DNA of 64,000 bases. Source: Euryarchaeota archaeon UBA89. Its GTDB lineage: Archaea; Thermoplasmatota; Poseidoniia; Poseidoniales; Thalassarchaeaceae. The DNA lies in assembly GCA_002495525.1 (NCBI GenBank), contig DAFS01000033.1:13120-77119 (forward strand), read 5' to 3'. The position numbers and the translations under genes were made by a program. The notes below the pieces were generated by a model, which did not search any database, had not been told where the DNA came from, and saw only the letters and a list, made by a program, of their open reading frames with translations. Below, piece by piece: positions 9,015 through 19,131 of the stretch. Numbering within the stretch: the first letter of the stretch is position 1; each line of letters opens with the position of its first letter.

Positions 9015-11120
9015 TTATGGCCTTTGAGAATCTATCCCCCAGAGACGATTCACGGTAAAAACGAATAACGATAATAATAAGAAAACCAGTATTACTGTTT
9101 GTAGTGGCTTCTGCCAGTATGGTTCAATTGGAACTTCAGAATTAACTATTATTTGGCCTTCTTCATTTGCATCTTCACTTTGCCAGTTAAAAAATGTACT
9201 AACCGGAGTGGAACTAGTTAATTCAAAACTTAATTCCACATCAAAGAATCCTGGCCCATTTGAGTTTGCGGCGGGGACTGAAACAAATGGCCCACACTGG
9301 CTATTCGTACAATACTGACCTGACCCTGGTGAGGCTCTATTATTTTGCATAGATGCAGAAAAGAAAACCGTATTCCCTTCAACTAATTTACCCTCAATTT
9401 CGGCATTAATTAATTCGATATCTATACCAAAATTAGGAGAAATTGCTAACCCAAAAGCAAGATTCTGGTGATTCGAAGAAGAATCATATGCATCGATACT
9501 GAATACATGGGTTCCCGAATTAAATGGTCCCAGTACCATTTTATCAATTTGATTCATACTAACATTATTGACAATTTCTTTGTTATCAATCGATAGAGAC
9601 CAAAAAGTTTCATTTATTGAATCTAAGTCATCAAAGGAATTTTGTAAAGAAATTGTAATTAAATCGCCTTCTCTAGCGAGATTACTAGAAGAAATTGATT
9701 GATTATTAATTATTAAATCCGGGATTATTGTTGGGCCTGTGCCATCCAGTACAATTACCTCCCATTCCCTAAAAATAGTGTTTCCTGCATCATCGGAAAC
9801 TGTAAGATTAATCGACCATGAGGTGGATAATTTAGCTTTATGTCGTTCAGAGACATTAAGGTGAAGGCCATTAGAATCACTATTCTGATAAAATACATCT
9901 GAGAAAATAAGGTTGTCAGTGCCTCTGTGAATATAATTAGGAGTCTTATTTGAAATGATTTTTATATTCACAGGAGATTCAGAATTAGGATCATTTGCTG
10001 AAATATTAAATGAGATACTAGTATCTGATTTCACAGAGATAGATTGATTATTATCCAATATGATCATTTCATTTTCTTCATTAATATAGGAAATAACTGA
10101 ATTCCAAATTGGAGATATAGAGTCAATTACTATATTTTCATACCAAGTACTTGTAGCATCAAACCAATCTTTACAATACATCACTATGCTAGCAACGTCT
10201 CCTTCTTCAAAACCATAGTCTTGTGAAATAAAACTTAAATTATCTCCATAATGAGTAAGCAAAAGAGTGCCATTATTAGATAACGTCCACCATTGTTGAT
10301 TATTATCTAGGCTACTATCTTCACAATCTCCATGATACACAGTATTAGAATTCATAGTAATCATAGCACCATTTGAAGTTCTATAACCTAAAGCATTGGG
10401 CATTTGATTATTTGAAATTGTTACTCGTATATTACTAGCTACATTTGCTTCTGAACGATTCACAATAAATTCACCCGGTTCTCCAGAGAATATTTCTCCC
10501 ATAGCACTGTACTTATATTCCCAGTCATTTGGAAGAAAAATTGTTAATGGAACCTCTTCAACAAATGCTCCAATTCTTGGAAAATCAATTATTCTAGTAG
10601 TTCGACTATCAGTTTGACCAATCAAATCGGCTGTTTCTTCCCAACCCCATGATGTGTTCTCTAAATCTATTGGACCATCTACCACTTTAGATGTAATCAG
10701 ATTAATGCCTTGATTGGAATATAATGGATTATAATCAAAAATACAGCAACCGCCATTTTCAGAATTAGTCCAATTTCTTTCTTGATGGAATAATTGATCG
10801 AATAAATTAGATTCATTAGAATCTATAAAACCATCTGAATTTCCTAAATGAATATCAATTTGAGCTCTCAGCCCTAATTCTGAATTTTGTAAAAGATCAG
10901 AACCAATCTGATCAGAGATATTTATTGACAATTCCCAGGAGGCATTAAATTGTGAATTAACTTTTATATCGTCTTCTATAATGAAATTAGAATATCCAGT
11001 TATTGAAGAATACAAAAAATCATCATCAATATCTCGATTATTAGTAGCGCCGACTGAAACATTACCCAAACTAAGAATTATTAGAAAAAAAATCATAAAT
11101 GACAGAATATTTTTCTTCAT
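9015..11120 (-). CDS. Large exported, sequon-rich cell-surface protein
   Basis: No family is recognised. From the preferred ATG at 11120 the product has 701 residues: a signal peptide (MKKNILSFMIFFLIILSLG), a long polar ectodomain, and a C-terminal membrane anchor (LQTVILVFLLLSLFVFTV) followed by a short basic tail. An upstream in-frame ATG at 11171 would place 17 residues before the signal peptide and overlap the preceding gene by 47 bases; 11120 leaves only a 4-base gap. About 16 N-X-S/T sequons are visible. Segments such as VSDDAGNTIFREWEVIV resemble Ig-like/PKD surface domains. Likely an archaeal surface or S-layer-associated glycoprotein. Confidence 0.75.
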   Translation of the reverse strand: MKKNILSFMIFFLIILSLGNVSVGATNNRDIDDDFLYSSITGYSNFIIEDDIKVNSQFNASWELSINISDQIGSDLLQNSELGLRAQIDIHLGNSDGFIDSNESNLFDQLFHQERNWTNSENGGCCIFDYNPLYSNQGINLITSKVVDGPIDLENTSWGWEETADLIGQTDSRTTRIIDFPRIGAFVEEVPLTIFLPNDWEYKYSAMGEIFSGEPGEFIVNRSEANVASNIRVTISNNQMPNALGYRTSNGAMITMNSNTVYHGDCEDSSLDNNQQWWTLSNNGTLLLTHYGDNLSFISQDYGFEEGDVASIVMYCKDWFDATSTWYENIVIDSISPIWNSVISYINEENEMIILDNNQSISVKSDTSISFNISANDPNSESPVNIKIISNKTPNYIHRGTDNLIFSDVFYQNSDSNGLHLNVSERHKAKLSTSWSINLTVSDDAGNTIFREWEVIVLDGTGPTIIPDLIINNQSISSSNLAREGDLITISLQNSFDDLDSINETFWSLSIDNKEIVNNVSMNQIDKMVLGPFNSGTHVFSIDAYDSSSNHQNLAFGLAISPNFGIDIELINAEIEGKLVEGNTVFFSASMQNNRASPGSGQYCTNSQCGPFVSVPAANSNGPGFFDVELSFELTSSTPVSTFFNWQSEDANEEGQIIVNSEVPIEPYWQKPLQTVILVFLLLSLFVFTVNRLWGIDSQRP

Positions 11121-11124
11121 TTTT

Positions 11125-12135
11125 TCACACTCTAGAATCATTAAAAATAATTTTTGAACCATTAAAATCAATATTCAAGGGTAATATCCTATGTTCGGAA
11201 GAAAACTCAGATTGTAAGTTCTCACGGAATTTAGAATCTCCATGTACAAGGAAAAATCCACCGCCACCAGCACCTAATAATTTAGCTCCAGTAGCGCCAT
11301 TAGACATTATGCGGCTATACATTTCATCGAGAAAATTATTGCTAACATTTGAAGAAATACCTTTTTTCATCAACCAAGCTTCATTAAGAAGAATACCAAG
11401 ATTTGAAAAATCGCCTGATGAAAGATATTCCCTTGCTTCGTCTGCTTGTTCTCTAATTCGAAAAAGATTTTCTATAGCTAATTTACCCTCTTCTTCAGAA
11501 TTTGACAACACAGCAGAGGCAGATCGGTTCTGTCCAGTAAAGATAAGTGTGAATTCATCAGATATTTTTGATTTTAATTGGTCGGAAATATTAATTGGTT
11601 CTACAATAACATTACCATCAGAACAGAATTTAATTGAATTTATTCCACCAAAGGATGCGGCATATTGATCTTGTCTACCTATAGGTTGGCCAAGTATTTT
11701 AATTTCAATTTCACAAGCCTCAGATGCTAATTGTGATGCGGAAACATTCCTACCTGCGAAGCAATGTAGTGCATTAAGCAGACCTACGGTAACTGCAGAT
11801 GACGAACCTAAACCTGTCCCTCTAGATGGAATATCTGCTATTGTAGTGATTTCTACACCTGAAGTAACACCTGTCATCCTCATTGATTCACGTACTAATT
11901 CATGTTCAATATCCTCAAAATCATCTACAATTTCTAACTTAGAGTAAGACAATCTAATTCTTTCATCAAAACGCCTGTTAACAGTAACATGAATATATCT
12001 ATCAATAGCTAGAGATGTAACCATTCCACCTTTTTCTGAAGAAAGAGAGAACCAATCTACGTCAGTTCCACCTCCGCAAAACGAGACTCGAACAGGTGTC
12101 CGACTGATTATCATCATGATGGTGGGATAATTCAT
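11125..12135 (-). CDS. GHMP-family sugar kinase (heptose-7-phosphate kinase-like)
   Basis: The 336-residue protein has the three GHMP kinase signatures: N-terminal TPVRVSFCGGGTDVDWF, the phosphate loop GTGLGSSSAVTVGLL (about residues 107-121) and a C-terminal GATGAKLLGAGGGGFFL. The N-terminal GGGTD form with the GRQDQYAASFGG stretch is characteristic of D-glycero-D-manno-heptose 7-phosphate and related sugar kinases, which feed nucleotide-sugar synthesis. The exact sugar is inferred. The exported glycoprotein-like gene begins 4 bases after its stop, suggesting co-transcription. In-frame ATGs at 12117 and 12114 are alternative starts, since the conserved domain begins right after them. Confidence 0.88.
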   Translation of the reverse strand: MNYPTIMMIISRTPVRVSFCGGGTDVDWFSLSSEKGGMVTSLAIDRYIHVTVNRRFDERIRLSYSKLEIVDDFEDIEHELVRESMRMTGVTSGVEITTIADIPSRGTGLGSSSAVTVGLLNALHCFAGRNVSASQLASEACEIEIKILGQPIGRQDQYAASFGGINSIKFCSDGNVIVEPINISDQLKSKISDEFTLIFTGQNRSASAVLSNSEEEGKLAIENLFRIREQADEAREYLSSGDFSNLGILLNEAWLMKKGISSNVSNNFLDEMYSRIMSNGATGAKLLGAGGGGFFLVHGDSKFRENLQSEFSSEHRILPLNIDFNGSKIIFNDSRV

Positions 12136-12224
12136 TACTCATCAAGACAGCGGAATACGGTCATCAAAGGTTACGCTTAGAGCGGAATGCATATGACCCG
12201 CTTCTGATACCAATCGCTAGGAGA

Positions 12225-13163
12225 ATGAGTATGGGCGACCTTATTACGATGGACGATCTAACAAATGAAGAGATATTGCAGGTCCTTGATAATGCGAGAA
12301 AATTATTACCAGTTGCCAAAGGTGATGTATACTTACCTTTACTTCAAGGTAAGGTTTTAGGAAATCTTTTCTTTGAGAATTCTACACGTACTCGAATGTC
12401 ATTTGAAACAGCGATGAAAAGACTAGGAGGAGAAGTTTTGAATCTAAGTTCTATAGGTTCTTCTGTAGCGAAAGGTGAAACCCTGTATGATACTATGCAG
12501 ATGGTAGATGGATATGCAGATATTGCAGTCATTAGGCATCCGAATCAAGGAGCTGCTCAATATAGTGCTGATGCAGTTAACATACCAATCCTAAATGGAG
12601 GAGATGGTGCTGGAAATCATCCAACACAAACCATGCTAGATTTATTCACAATTCGTGAAGCACATGGTAGTCTAGAAGGGCTACATGTGATGATGGTAGG
12701 AGATCTTAGATATGGAAGGACAACTCATAGTTTATCGCATGCACTAGTAAGATTTGGAGCCAAAATCACACTGGTTTCACCAGAATCACTAAGGATGCCT
12801 GATGAAATAGTTTCAGATTTAAAAAATCATGGTGGAGAAATAAATGAAACAGAAGAAATGTCATCATCTATTGATTCTGCTGATGTCATATATATGACGA
12901 GAATACAGAAAGAAAGATTTCCAGACGAAGATGAATACATCAAAGTAGCAGGAATTTATAAATTAATTGAAGATGATTTATCGAGTGCGAAGGCTGGGAT
13001 GATAGTCATGCACCCTCTACCAAGAGTGAATGAATTACATGCCAGTGTTGACTCAACAAAACATGCAAGATATTTCCAGCAGGCGTTCAATGGTGTCCCT
13101 ACTAGAATGGCTTTATTATGCAGAAGTTTAGGAGTAAAGATTCCAAAGAAGGTGAATAAATGA
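12225..13163 (+). CDS. pyrB: Aspartate carbamoyltransferase, catalytic chain
   Basis: It joins carbamoyl phosphate and aspartate in the first committed step of pyrimidine synthesis. The 312-residue chain carries the carbamoyl-phosphate motif FENSTRTRMSFE, the GDGAGNHPTQTMLDLF segment and the C-terminal HPLPR loop. An AGGAG lies 8 bases before the ATG at 12225, supporting that start. The gene overlaps pyrI by four bases (ATGA), indicating translational coupling and assembly of a class B-type ATCase with regulatory chains. Confidence 0.98.
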   Translation: MSMGDLITMDDLTNEEILQVLDNARKLLPVAKGDVYLPLLQGKVLGNLFFENSTRTRMSFETAMKRLGGEVLNLSSIGSSVAKGETLYDTMQMVDGYADIAVIRHPNQGAAQYSADAVNIPILNGGDGAGNHPTQTMLDLFTIREAHGSLEGLHVMMVGDLRYGRTTHSLSHALVRFGAKITLVSPESLRMPDEIVSDLKNHGGEINETEEMSSSIDSADVIYMTRIQKERFPDEDEYIKVAGIYKLIEDDLSSAKAGMIVMHPLPRVNELHASVDSTKHARYFQQAFNGVPTRMALLCRSLGVKIPKKVNK

Positions 13164-13627
13164 GTGAAATGAGGCGTGTTACTGCAATTTGTAATGGTAC
13201 TGCAATAGACCATATTCCCTCAGGTCATGCATTACAGGTACTGAAAATGTTGAGGTTAGATGTTGGAAGATCTAACCCTATTTCCATGGTAATGAATGTA
13301 CCTAGTGGGAAAATGGGTAGGAAAGATGTTTTGAAAATTGAAGATAGGGAATTAAATCAAGAAGAATTAGACCGCTTAGCTCTAATCGCCCCTAAAGCAT
13401 CAGTTGCAATTATTAGAAATTATCATGTAGCAGAAAAAAGAACTATTGAACTTGGTTCAGAATTGATAAATATAGTGAGGTGCTCGTTTTCAAATTGTAT
13501 CACACAAAATCCTCGTGAGCCGTTGCCTCACAAGCTAAAAATTATTTCAGCAGACCCTATGATACTAAGATGCTCATATTGTGGAAAGAATCAAAATATT
13601 GATGAAATTGTAGATTTCATAATTTAA
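13160..13627 (+). CDS. pyrI: Aspartate carbamoyltransferase, regulatory chain
   Basis: This 155-residue chain binds nucleotide effectors and connects catalytic trimers. The N-terminal effector domain contains the typical TAICNGTAIDHIPSGHA start. The C-terminal zinc domain has four cysteines in the order CSFSNC then CSYCG, as expected for the structural zinc. Its first codon overlaps the pyrB stop. The stop TAA interlocks with the TAA of the convergent tRNA-thiolase gene on the four bases TTAA (13624-13627). Confidence 0.98.
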   Translation: MSEMRRVTAICNGTAIDHIPSGHALQVLKMLRLDVGRSNPISMVMNVPSGKMGRKDVLKIEDRELNQEELDRLALIAPKASVAIIRNYHVAEKRTIELGSELINIVRCSFSNCITQNPREPLPHKLKIISADPMILRCSYCGKNQNIDEIVDFII

Positions 13628-14619
13628 TTCTCTTCTAGCCAACGTTTCATCGTACAGGCTTGACATACTTCTCTACTCGTAATTTCGCCACATTTCACAC
13701 AATTCTTAATTTCTGATTTGACCGGGTTAACTTCTTTGTATAATTTACGTATTTGATCTAAAGAATGTAATAATCCATGCCTAGAACCTGGTGTCATTGT
13801 TTCCATATCAGCAATAATTCTACGGCTTAGTTGCCTCATTGCACCGGGTGCATGTGGGCAATCTCCATGATGGATAGGTAGTTCAGAATAAATAGCATGA
13901 GCATGAATCTCTTGCTCTGGAATCCAGCGTAAAGGAACTACTCTAGGAGCAAGCCCTTCAATTGGGTCATCTGTATGAGGCGCTAATCGGACTGACCTCT
14001 CGATATTTCCTTTCTGAAAATTCATTACTATTGATTGAGCCATATCATCTAGATTATGTCCTAAAGCCATAATATCTGCTCCAACTTTCTCCGCTAAAGC
14101 ATTAATTCCTTGTCTTCTAAAAACACCACAATAAGAACATGGCATCATGCCCTTAGCATCAGGATTATTTTCTCCAATTACATCCATCTTCTTTACCACA
14201 TTATCCATTTTATCATAACCAATTTCTTCATAAGATAATGTTTCAAATCTAATATTCAAAGATTCAGCAAGTTCTCTTGCTAATTCAAGTGATGGAGAAC
14301 GATATCCATCTATTCCCTCGTCAATACACCCAGAAATAATTTCTACATCTCTTCTTTGACCGATAATATCGACAAGCATACTGAGTAATACTGCTGAGTC
14401 TTTACCACCTGAAATTGCTACAAAGATTTTGAAAGGTGTACCATCTGCATGTCGAGCATCTTTAGGTAAATTTATCTGTAGACGTATTTCTTTAGCAACT
14501 CTCTTCCTTATCGACAATGCTAGATGTTTACCACACAAATGTTGACCACTATATTCTTGGAAAAGAATGGATGGCTCTTTACATTGGCTACAAGATTGTA
14601 TCGAGAGCCCGCCGTTCAT
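13624..14619 (-). CDS. tRNA 2-thiouridine synthetase, TtuA/Ncs6 family
   Basis: The 331-residue protein has the PP-loop ATPase motif SGGKDS (residues 70-75). Three cysteines, C161 and C164 in CSYC plus C254 in HGDCPH, match the trio that binds the catalytic iron-sulfur cluster in TtuA. An N-terminal zinc finger (C10, C13, C29, H32) and a C-terminal one (C307, C310, C319, C322) complete the family layout. It is expected to activate tRNA uridine with ATP and insert sulfur; whether the target is U34 (Ncs6) or U54 (TtuA) cannot be told here. It is convergent with pyrI through an interlocked TTAA. Confidence 0.92.
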   Translation of the reverse strand: MNGGLSIQSCSQCKEPSILFQEYSGQHLCGKHLALSIRKRVAKEIRLQINLPKDARHADGTPFKIFVAISGGKDSAVLLSMLVDIIGQRRDVEIISGCIDEGIDGYRSPSLELARELAESLNIRFETLSYEEIGYDKMDNVVKKMDVIGENNPDAKGMMPCSYCGVFRRQGINALAEKVGADIMALGHNLDDMAQSIVMNFQKGNIERSVRLAPHTDDPIEGLAPRVVPLRWIPEQEIHAHAIYSELPIHHGDCPHAPGAMRQLSRRIIADMETMTPGSRHGLLHSLDQIRKLYKEVNPVKSEIKNCVKCGEITSREVCQACTMKRWLEEN

Positions 14620-14666
14620 AATGTCTCGTCAAGTATACTGCGCTTGAACCCAGCGAGTCAAGGTTA

Positions 14667-14948
14667 GTGATTAATCGATGGATTGATGACCTAGATACTC
14701 CTGATAGGAGCATGGATGGAGCCTCACCTTTACCCAATCAAAATAAAAATAAGGTGAGTAATTTAGGGCCATGGTTACATCGTTTATTAGTAATAAGTAC
14801 AATTCTAATAACTATTTTATTCCAAGAACATATAATAGAATTACTAGAATTAGTAAATATCACCAATAATATTATGTTAGTAATTATTCAATTTATTATT
14901 ATTATAATTTTCTGGGGTATTTTTCATAAAATTCTACAACTAAGTTAA
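14667..14948 (+). CDS. Small two-helix membrane protein, unknown
   Basis: The 93-codon frame starts with GTG at 14667 after AAGGTTA; an ATG at 14712 is an alternative but its AGGAG is only one base away. About 35 polar residues precede two strongly hydrophobic segments (about 39-55 and 69-88). No family is recognised. Support for a real gene comes from its hydrophobic pattern and from its stop interlocking with the convergent membrane-protein stop on TTAA (14945-14948), the arrangement used by three other gene pairs in this window. Confidence 0.55.
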   Translation: MINRWIDDLDTPDRSMDGASPLPNQNKNKVSNLGPWLHRLLVISTILITILFQEHIIELLELVNITNNIMLVIIQFIIIIIFWGIFHKILQLS

Positions 14949-16138
14949 TTTCTTATTCTTGAAAGGCCTGTTTCAATAACTCCGGTGATTCTTTGCCAAG
15001 GGATTACAAATCGCCCTCCTGCGACAACAATCATGAATAATGATGCAGAAATAACTTTACCATAGGTTAGTTGTAACTCTAAAGATTCTTTTACTTGACC
15101 TGACCACTGAGAACCTTCTAGAATAGCAACAAATGAAATCAAGAAATCATCAAACTCAAGAGCGATAGCAGTTGTTAAACTTACAATAATCATTACACCG
15201 AATAAATGGATTAAATGACCATTGATGATATTATTAAATTGATTAATATATTCTGGATCTTTCTTTGATGCTTCTGGAAGTAAGGATGTATACTCTAGAT
15301 TTGATATTACAGCTAATCCTGATTCTAAGAATACTAATATTAGTATGGCCACTGTAAGTAAATCAAACCCTAATGGAGATATTAAACCTCCAAATAAGGT
15401 CGCTTCACCTATCTGAGCAGAAAGAGGTTTCAAACCAACATCTACTGCTGAAGTTACTCCTTCAAATGTTAACATTGCATGGATAGCAATTATCATCAAG
15501 AAGTAGCCTGTAGACCAGGTGATCATTCTTTTAGATAAACCCCAAATACCCATTAATCCTACAAGAATAGGGGCGAAAACTATTCCAAAGAATATTAATT
15601 CAAAGAAAAATTCAAATGGGGCTAACACTAAATTAACATGGTTGTATTGATCATCAGCATTTCCTATTGGGAGATAAGCACCATTTGAGACCATTCCTAT
15701 CAGCCAAGAGATAAGAAATGGTAGAAGGAACCAAGATGCTAGTATTATACTAAATGTTCTTTTGATAATAAGTTGAAACCTTTCACCGCGTGTTTGGATA
15801 AACACCCACAATGCAGTCAATAAAAAACAGAGTATCAAAGGTATAGTAAATGCATCAAAACCAGTTTCATTAATTCCGGTAATAAAATTAGGTAATATTG
15901 TATTACCATTAGATTCCATCCAAGTTAATCCCCTAGTATGTTCGTATGCAGGGCACCATCCGTCAGTTCCTGAGTTAGCAATAAATTTCTCTGAACATTC
16001 ACCATATAACTCACTCATTTTTCGCATTAAAAATAATAGCGAAATTGTAGATAGAGTTTGTAATAGTAGTACTTGCCATCTAAATCGTAATTTTGTGATA
16101 TGCAGAGTCTTTGATTCGGGTACTACATCCATTGCCAT
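14945..16138 (-). CDS. Polytopic membrane protein of the DUF58 cluster, unknown
   Basis: From the ATG at 16138, which has GGTGA upstream, the protein is 397 residues long. An upstream GTG at 16147 is in frame but overlaps that ribosome-binding site. Roughly eight hydrophobic segments are visible. The loop after the first helix contains two cysteines (GECSEKF and GWCPAYE) that could form an extracytoplasmic disulfide. I recognise no family. It follows the DUF58 gene by a dozen bases on the same strand, so it probably belongs to the same envelope-related operon. Confidence 0.75.
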   Translation of the reverse strand: MAMDVVPESKTLHITKLRFRWQVLLLQTLSTISLLFLMRKMSELYGECSEKFIANSGTDGWCPAYEHTRGLTWMESNGNTILPNFITGINETGFDAFTIPLILCFLLTALWVFIQTRGERFQLIIKRTFSIILASWFLLPFLISWLIGMVSNGAYLPIGNADDQYNHVNLVLAPFEFFFELIFFGIVFAPILVGLMGIWGLSKRMITWSTGYFLMIIAIHAMLTFEGVTSAVDVGLKPLSAQIGEATLFGGLISPLGFDLLTVAILILVFLESGLAVISNLEYTSLLPEASKKDPEYINQFNNIINGHLIHLFGVMIIVSLTTAIALEFDDFLISFVAILEGSQWSGQVKESLELQLTYGKVISASLFMIVVAGGRFVIPWQRITGVIETGLSRIRN

Positions 16139-16150
16139 TTTATTCACCCC

Positions 16151-17404
16151 CTAGACTGTCCTAATTTGTAATAATGCTTGAGATAATTCAACACTTGGTG
16201 TCCAATCTATTACTTTAGCACCGTAACCTGAAATAGCTGTTAATCGATTCTGTCTTTCTAGTTTTAACACCTCATAAGCCATTCTTGGAATCCTACTTAC
16301 AAGTCTTTCAAGATCAATACTACTCGGAGATAATACAATTACTTCATGACCTTTACCGGAAAGATTTCTAATTGCCGACAAAGTAGTACCATCCCCTTCA
16401 AGGCTACTAATAATAAACACTGGAGAGCCCCTAGATATTCGTGGAGATAGGGCATTAGTCACGGCTTGTAAAGGCATACTCCCTTTCGATTCGACAGCAG
16501 CCAATTGGCTTAGAACCTTGTAATGCTGCTTATCTCCTGTCTCTGGTGGAAGAAAATCCATTCTTTCACCATAGGTAACCAAGGATACCGAATCTCTTCT
16601 CTTGATAAAATAATTGGCTATTGATGCTGCAGCTACAGTGCCCATCTCTAATGGATTTTTTAGTACTGTTCCAATTCTCGCTACGTCACGAGTATCAAGA
16701 ATGATGAAAACGTCTGTTACAGCATCTCTAGTTTTCTCATTAACCATTAATTCCCCAGTTCTAGCAAAAGCTTTCCAATTAATCGAACGGAATGAGTCAC
16801 CTGGGAAATATTCTCTTAGAGCATAAAATTCCATTCCTTGACCTGGTGTTTTTAGGGTTGTGGCTCCAGTATACATTTTCGGAACATCAGACCTAATTAA
16901 AGCCTCTTCGACATCTCTAACTTGAGGGAAAACAGTGATATCTGATCTGTCACCTACGCTAGTTTCAGAAACAAATAGATTGAACGTATTTCTATATCTG
17001 ATAGAAGTTGGCCCTATTGTGTAGTGCCCCCTCAATGGGCAACGGACTGTATATCGAATCGTTGCAGTCTGTCCTGGGCCTAAATTCATTCTCATTAGAT
17101 TTATTCCTTTTCTCATTTTCATCTCGTGAGGCACATTATCAAAAACCTCTAACTGTTGTGTTCGACGATATGATTTATTTGTAATTGTTAATACTACATT
17201 AATATCGTCTCCTTTGTAAACATTAACTGCAGAAACTTCTCTTTTAATTTCTAGATCTGAATGACCCTCTATCCATCCATTAATTGCTAAAAATGATATG
17301 AAAGTCAGACCTACAATCATTAATTGGAAATTTGAAATCATCATACCTATCAAAATCAGGCTTATTCCGCTTGTGAGAAGGATAGCAGCTTTACGAGTCC
17401 ACAT
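16151..17404 (-). CDS. DUF58 domain protein
   Basis: About 417 residues from the ATG at 17404, which is preceded by GAGGAGG; a TTG six bases further upstream is the only longer start. One or two N-terminal membrane helices (about 8-45) are followed by a beta-rich domain and the DUF58 signature REYFPGDSFRSINWKAFART (about residues 205-224). The C-terminal part resembles a von Willebrand A-like fold (VFIILDTRDVAR). DUF58 proteins usually sit next to MoxR AAA ATPases, in complexes thought to mature or insert envelope proteins. Here the reading frame overlaps the DUF4350 gene end by 14 bases, and no MoxR gene is present. Confidence 0.88.
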   Translation of the reverse strand: MWTRKAAILLTSGISLILIGMMISNFQLMIVGLTFISFLAINGWIEGHSDLEIKREVSAVNVYKGDDINVVLTITNKSYRRTQQLEVFDNVPHEMKMRKGINLMRMNLGPGQTATIRYTVRCPLRGHYTIGPTSIRYRNTFNLFVSETSVGDRSDITVFPQVRDVEEALIRSDVPKMYTGATTLKTPGQGMEFYALREYFPGDSFRSINWKAFARTGELMVNEKTRDAVTDVFIILDTRDVARIGTVLKNPLEMGTVAAASIANYFIKRRDSVSLVTYGERMDFLPPETGDKQHYKVLSQLAAVESKGSMPLQAVTNALSPRISRGSPVFIISSLEGDGTTLSAIRNLSGKGHEVIVLSPSSIDLERLVSRIPRMAYEVLKLERQNRLTAISGYGAKVIDWTPSVELSQALLQIRTV

Positions 17405-19043
17405 ATTCAACCTCCTCTTCAGAACTAGTTGAGCCCCACTCTTTGATTCTCTTTACTATACCCACCAATTCATCTGGTTTGTATCTGCGATCTTCAAATA
17501 TGAATTTAGTTAATACTTGATCATCAATCATTCTTTGTAACTCTGCTGCAGGAAGCGCATCAAATTCTTCTCTTGAAAGGGTATTTAAATTTCTAATTCT
17601 TGTCAATAAAACCTGTCTTATTTTTTCAGGCTTTTGATAATACTCATATCTTCTAGCATCCCCAAAACCATAGTATATTATTCTAAATACATGACGCCAA
17701 TTCTCGGGATCTTCTTTACGGATTAAAACGGCTTCTAAAGTAATGAATAGCCCAAGGAAAAGCAGTAACATAGCCATCCAGTCATTAGTAAAATAAATCA
17801 ACAAATAATACATTAAATTATATGTATCACCAAATAATGTAGGTTGCTGATGTCTTGATTCATCAAAAATAACGATTGCATTAGAAGAACTTTTGGCACT
17901 CGAATTTCCGATTAATAAAGATTCAGCAATTACGTCTAATGCCCACTTTCTATTATCGTTTGAAGGGACAACATCGTCGACTCCAGAGTAGAATGCATCA
18001 TCGTATAATGAGTTAGTTAATATCGAACCATCTGCAACAAAGTGTACCCTTCCTGAATCTGCTCCGACACACAAACGATCTGCACAGTAACGAACATAAA
18101 CTGCAAATGGACCTACTTCATCTCCATCAATACCAAAAGCAGAAGAACCAATCGTAAGATTGCCATCATCATTAGTGTCTAAGTATGAATCGAGGGTAGA
18201 TTTACCAATGTCATATCTATTTTCAACTGGATTGTAAGAACCTGCATTAAATGCAGATGGTTGATTTGTTAATAAGTTATAATTTTCTGAAAAATCCCAT
18301 TGTGTTTCTGAAATCCATCTATGCGAGCATAGTCCGGCATCTTCTCTAGTAATTCCTGCTGGAAATGTCGTAACATCATAAGGATCTGTGTCTAATAAAT
18401 CGATAAAACCATCTGTATCTGTATCTCTAAGACATGGATGAATACTTGATAAAGAACCCGAATTAGTAGTGAAATTGAATGCCGAGGTGGTATTAACCCA
18501 GATGAAGTTGTAATCTAATTCTGTAGCATATGCTTCTCCATCATATAGTGTGTGGCCAGAAAATTCTAATCCGAACTGTTCTGCTAAAGTTGAAGAATAT
18601 CCTTTATCGTCCATTAAGAGTACAGTACCACCTGCTTCGACAAATTCATCAATAGCGAGTATCTCTGAAGTCGTGTATCCTGAACCTTCTGAAAGTTCTA
18701 TCACGTTTTCATCACCAGTAAATCTAGGTAGTGAAATAGTATCCTTTTCAACACCTGATATAATGAAAATAGCTTCTTCAGGGTGATCAATTTCACTCAA
18801 TAAAAGAGGACTCGATACCAGTGCAGTTGTATCAACTCCCATTCTATTAATCTCTTCCCTAAACAACCCAAGATCATTCCAATCATCTCCGTAAGCTGAT
18901 TGTTGAGTTTGGCCATCGGTAACATATGTTGCAGCGATTGTAGAAATTAGTAGTATTAGTAAAATCCAGAAGGCCCCAACTAACACATTGCGTCGTGCTT
19001 TAAGGGTCGTTAATCTACGAGTATAGTCGCGAAAATTGGCCAT
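17391..19043 (-). CDS. DUF4350-like membrane protein
   Basis: About 550 residues from the ATG at 19043, which has GGTGGGG upstream; a GTG at 19055 is an alternative. One N-terminal helix (VLVGAFWILLILLISTIAAT) anchors a large extracytoplasmic region with a DUF4350-type GATase-like core (LLSEIDHPEEAIFIISG, LLMDDKGYS). An inserted segment contains the Asp-rich DTDTDGFIDLLDTDPYD, which resembles calcium-binding type 3 repeats. A second helix near residue 420 is followed by a basic cytoplasmic tail of about 110 residues. DUF4350 genes typically accompany DUF58 and MoxR genes, which fits the context. Confidence 0.8.
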   Translation of the reverse strand: MANFRDYTRRLTTLKARRNVLVGAFWILLILLISTIAATYVTDGQTQQSAYGDDWNDLGLFREEINRMGVDTTALVSSPLLLSEIDHPEEAIFIISGVEKDTISLPRFTGDENVIELSEGSGYTTSEILAIDEFVEAGGTVLLMDDKGYSSTLAEQFGLEFSGHTLYDGEAYATELDYNFIWVNTTSAFNFTTNSGSLSSIHPCLRDTDTDGFIDLLDTDPYDVTTFPAGITREDAGLCSHRWISETQWDFSENYNLLTNQPSAFNAGSYNPVENRYDIGKSTLDSYLDTNDDGNLTIGSSAFGIDGDEVGPFAVYVRYCADRLCVGADSGRVHFVADGSILTNSLYDDAFYSGVDDVVPSNDNRKWALDVIAESLLIGNSSAKSSSNAIVIFDESRHQQPTLFGDTYNLMYYLLIYFTNDWMAMLLLFLGLFITLEAVLIRKEDPENWRHVFRIIYYGFGDARRYEYYQKPEKIRQVLLTRIRNLNTLSREEFDALPAAELQRMIDDQVLTKFIFEDRRYKPDELVGIVKRIKEWGSTSSEEEVEYVDS

Positions 19044-19131
19044 CCTATACCCCACCTAGTCAATACGACAAATATCGAGCCCGAACTTCGACTTAAGACG
19101 GTTGTGAACGAATGAACGGTCATGCATCATA

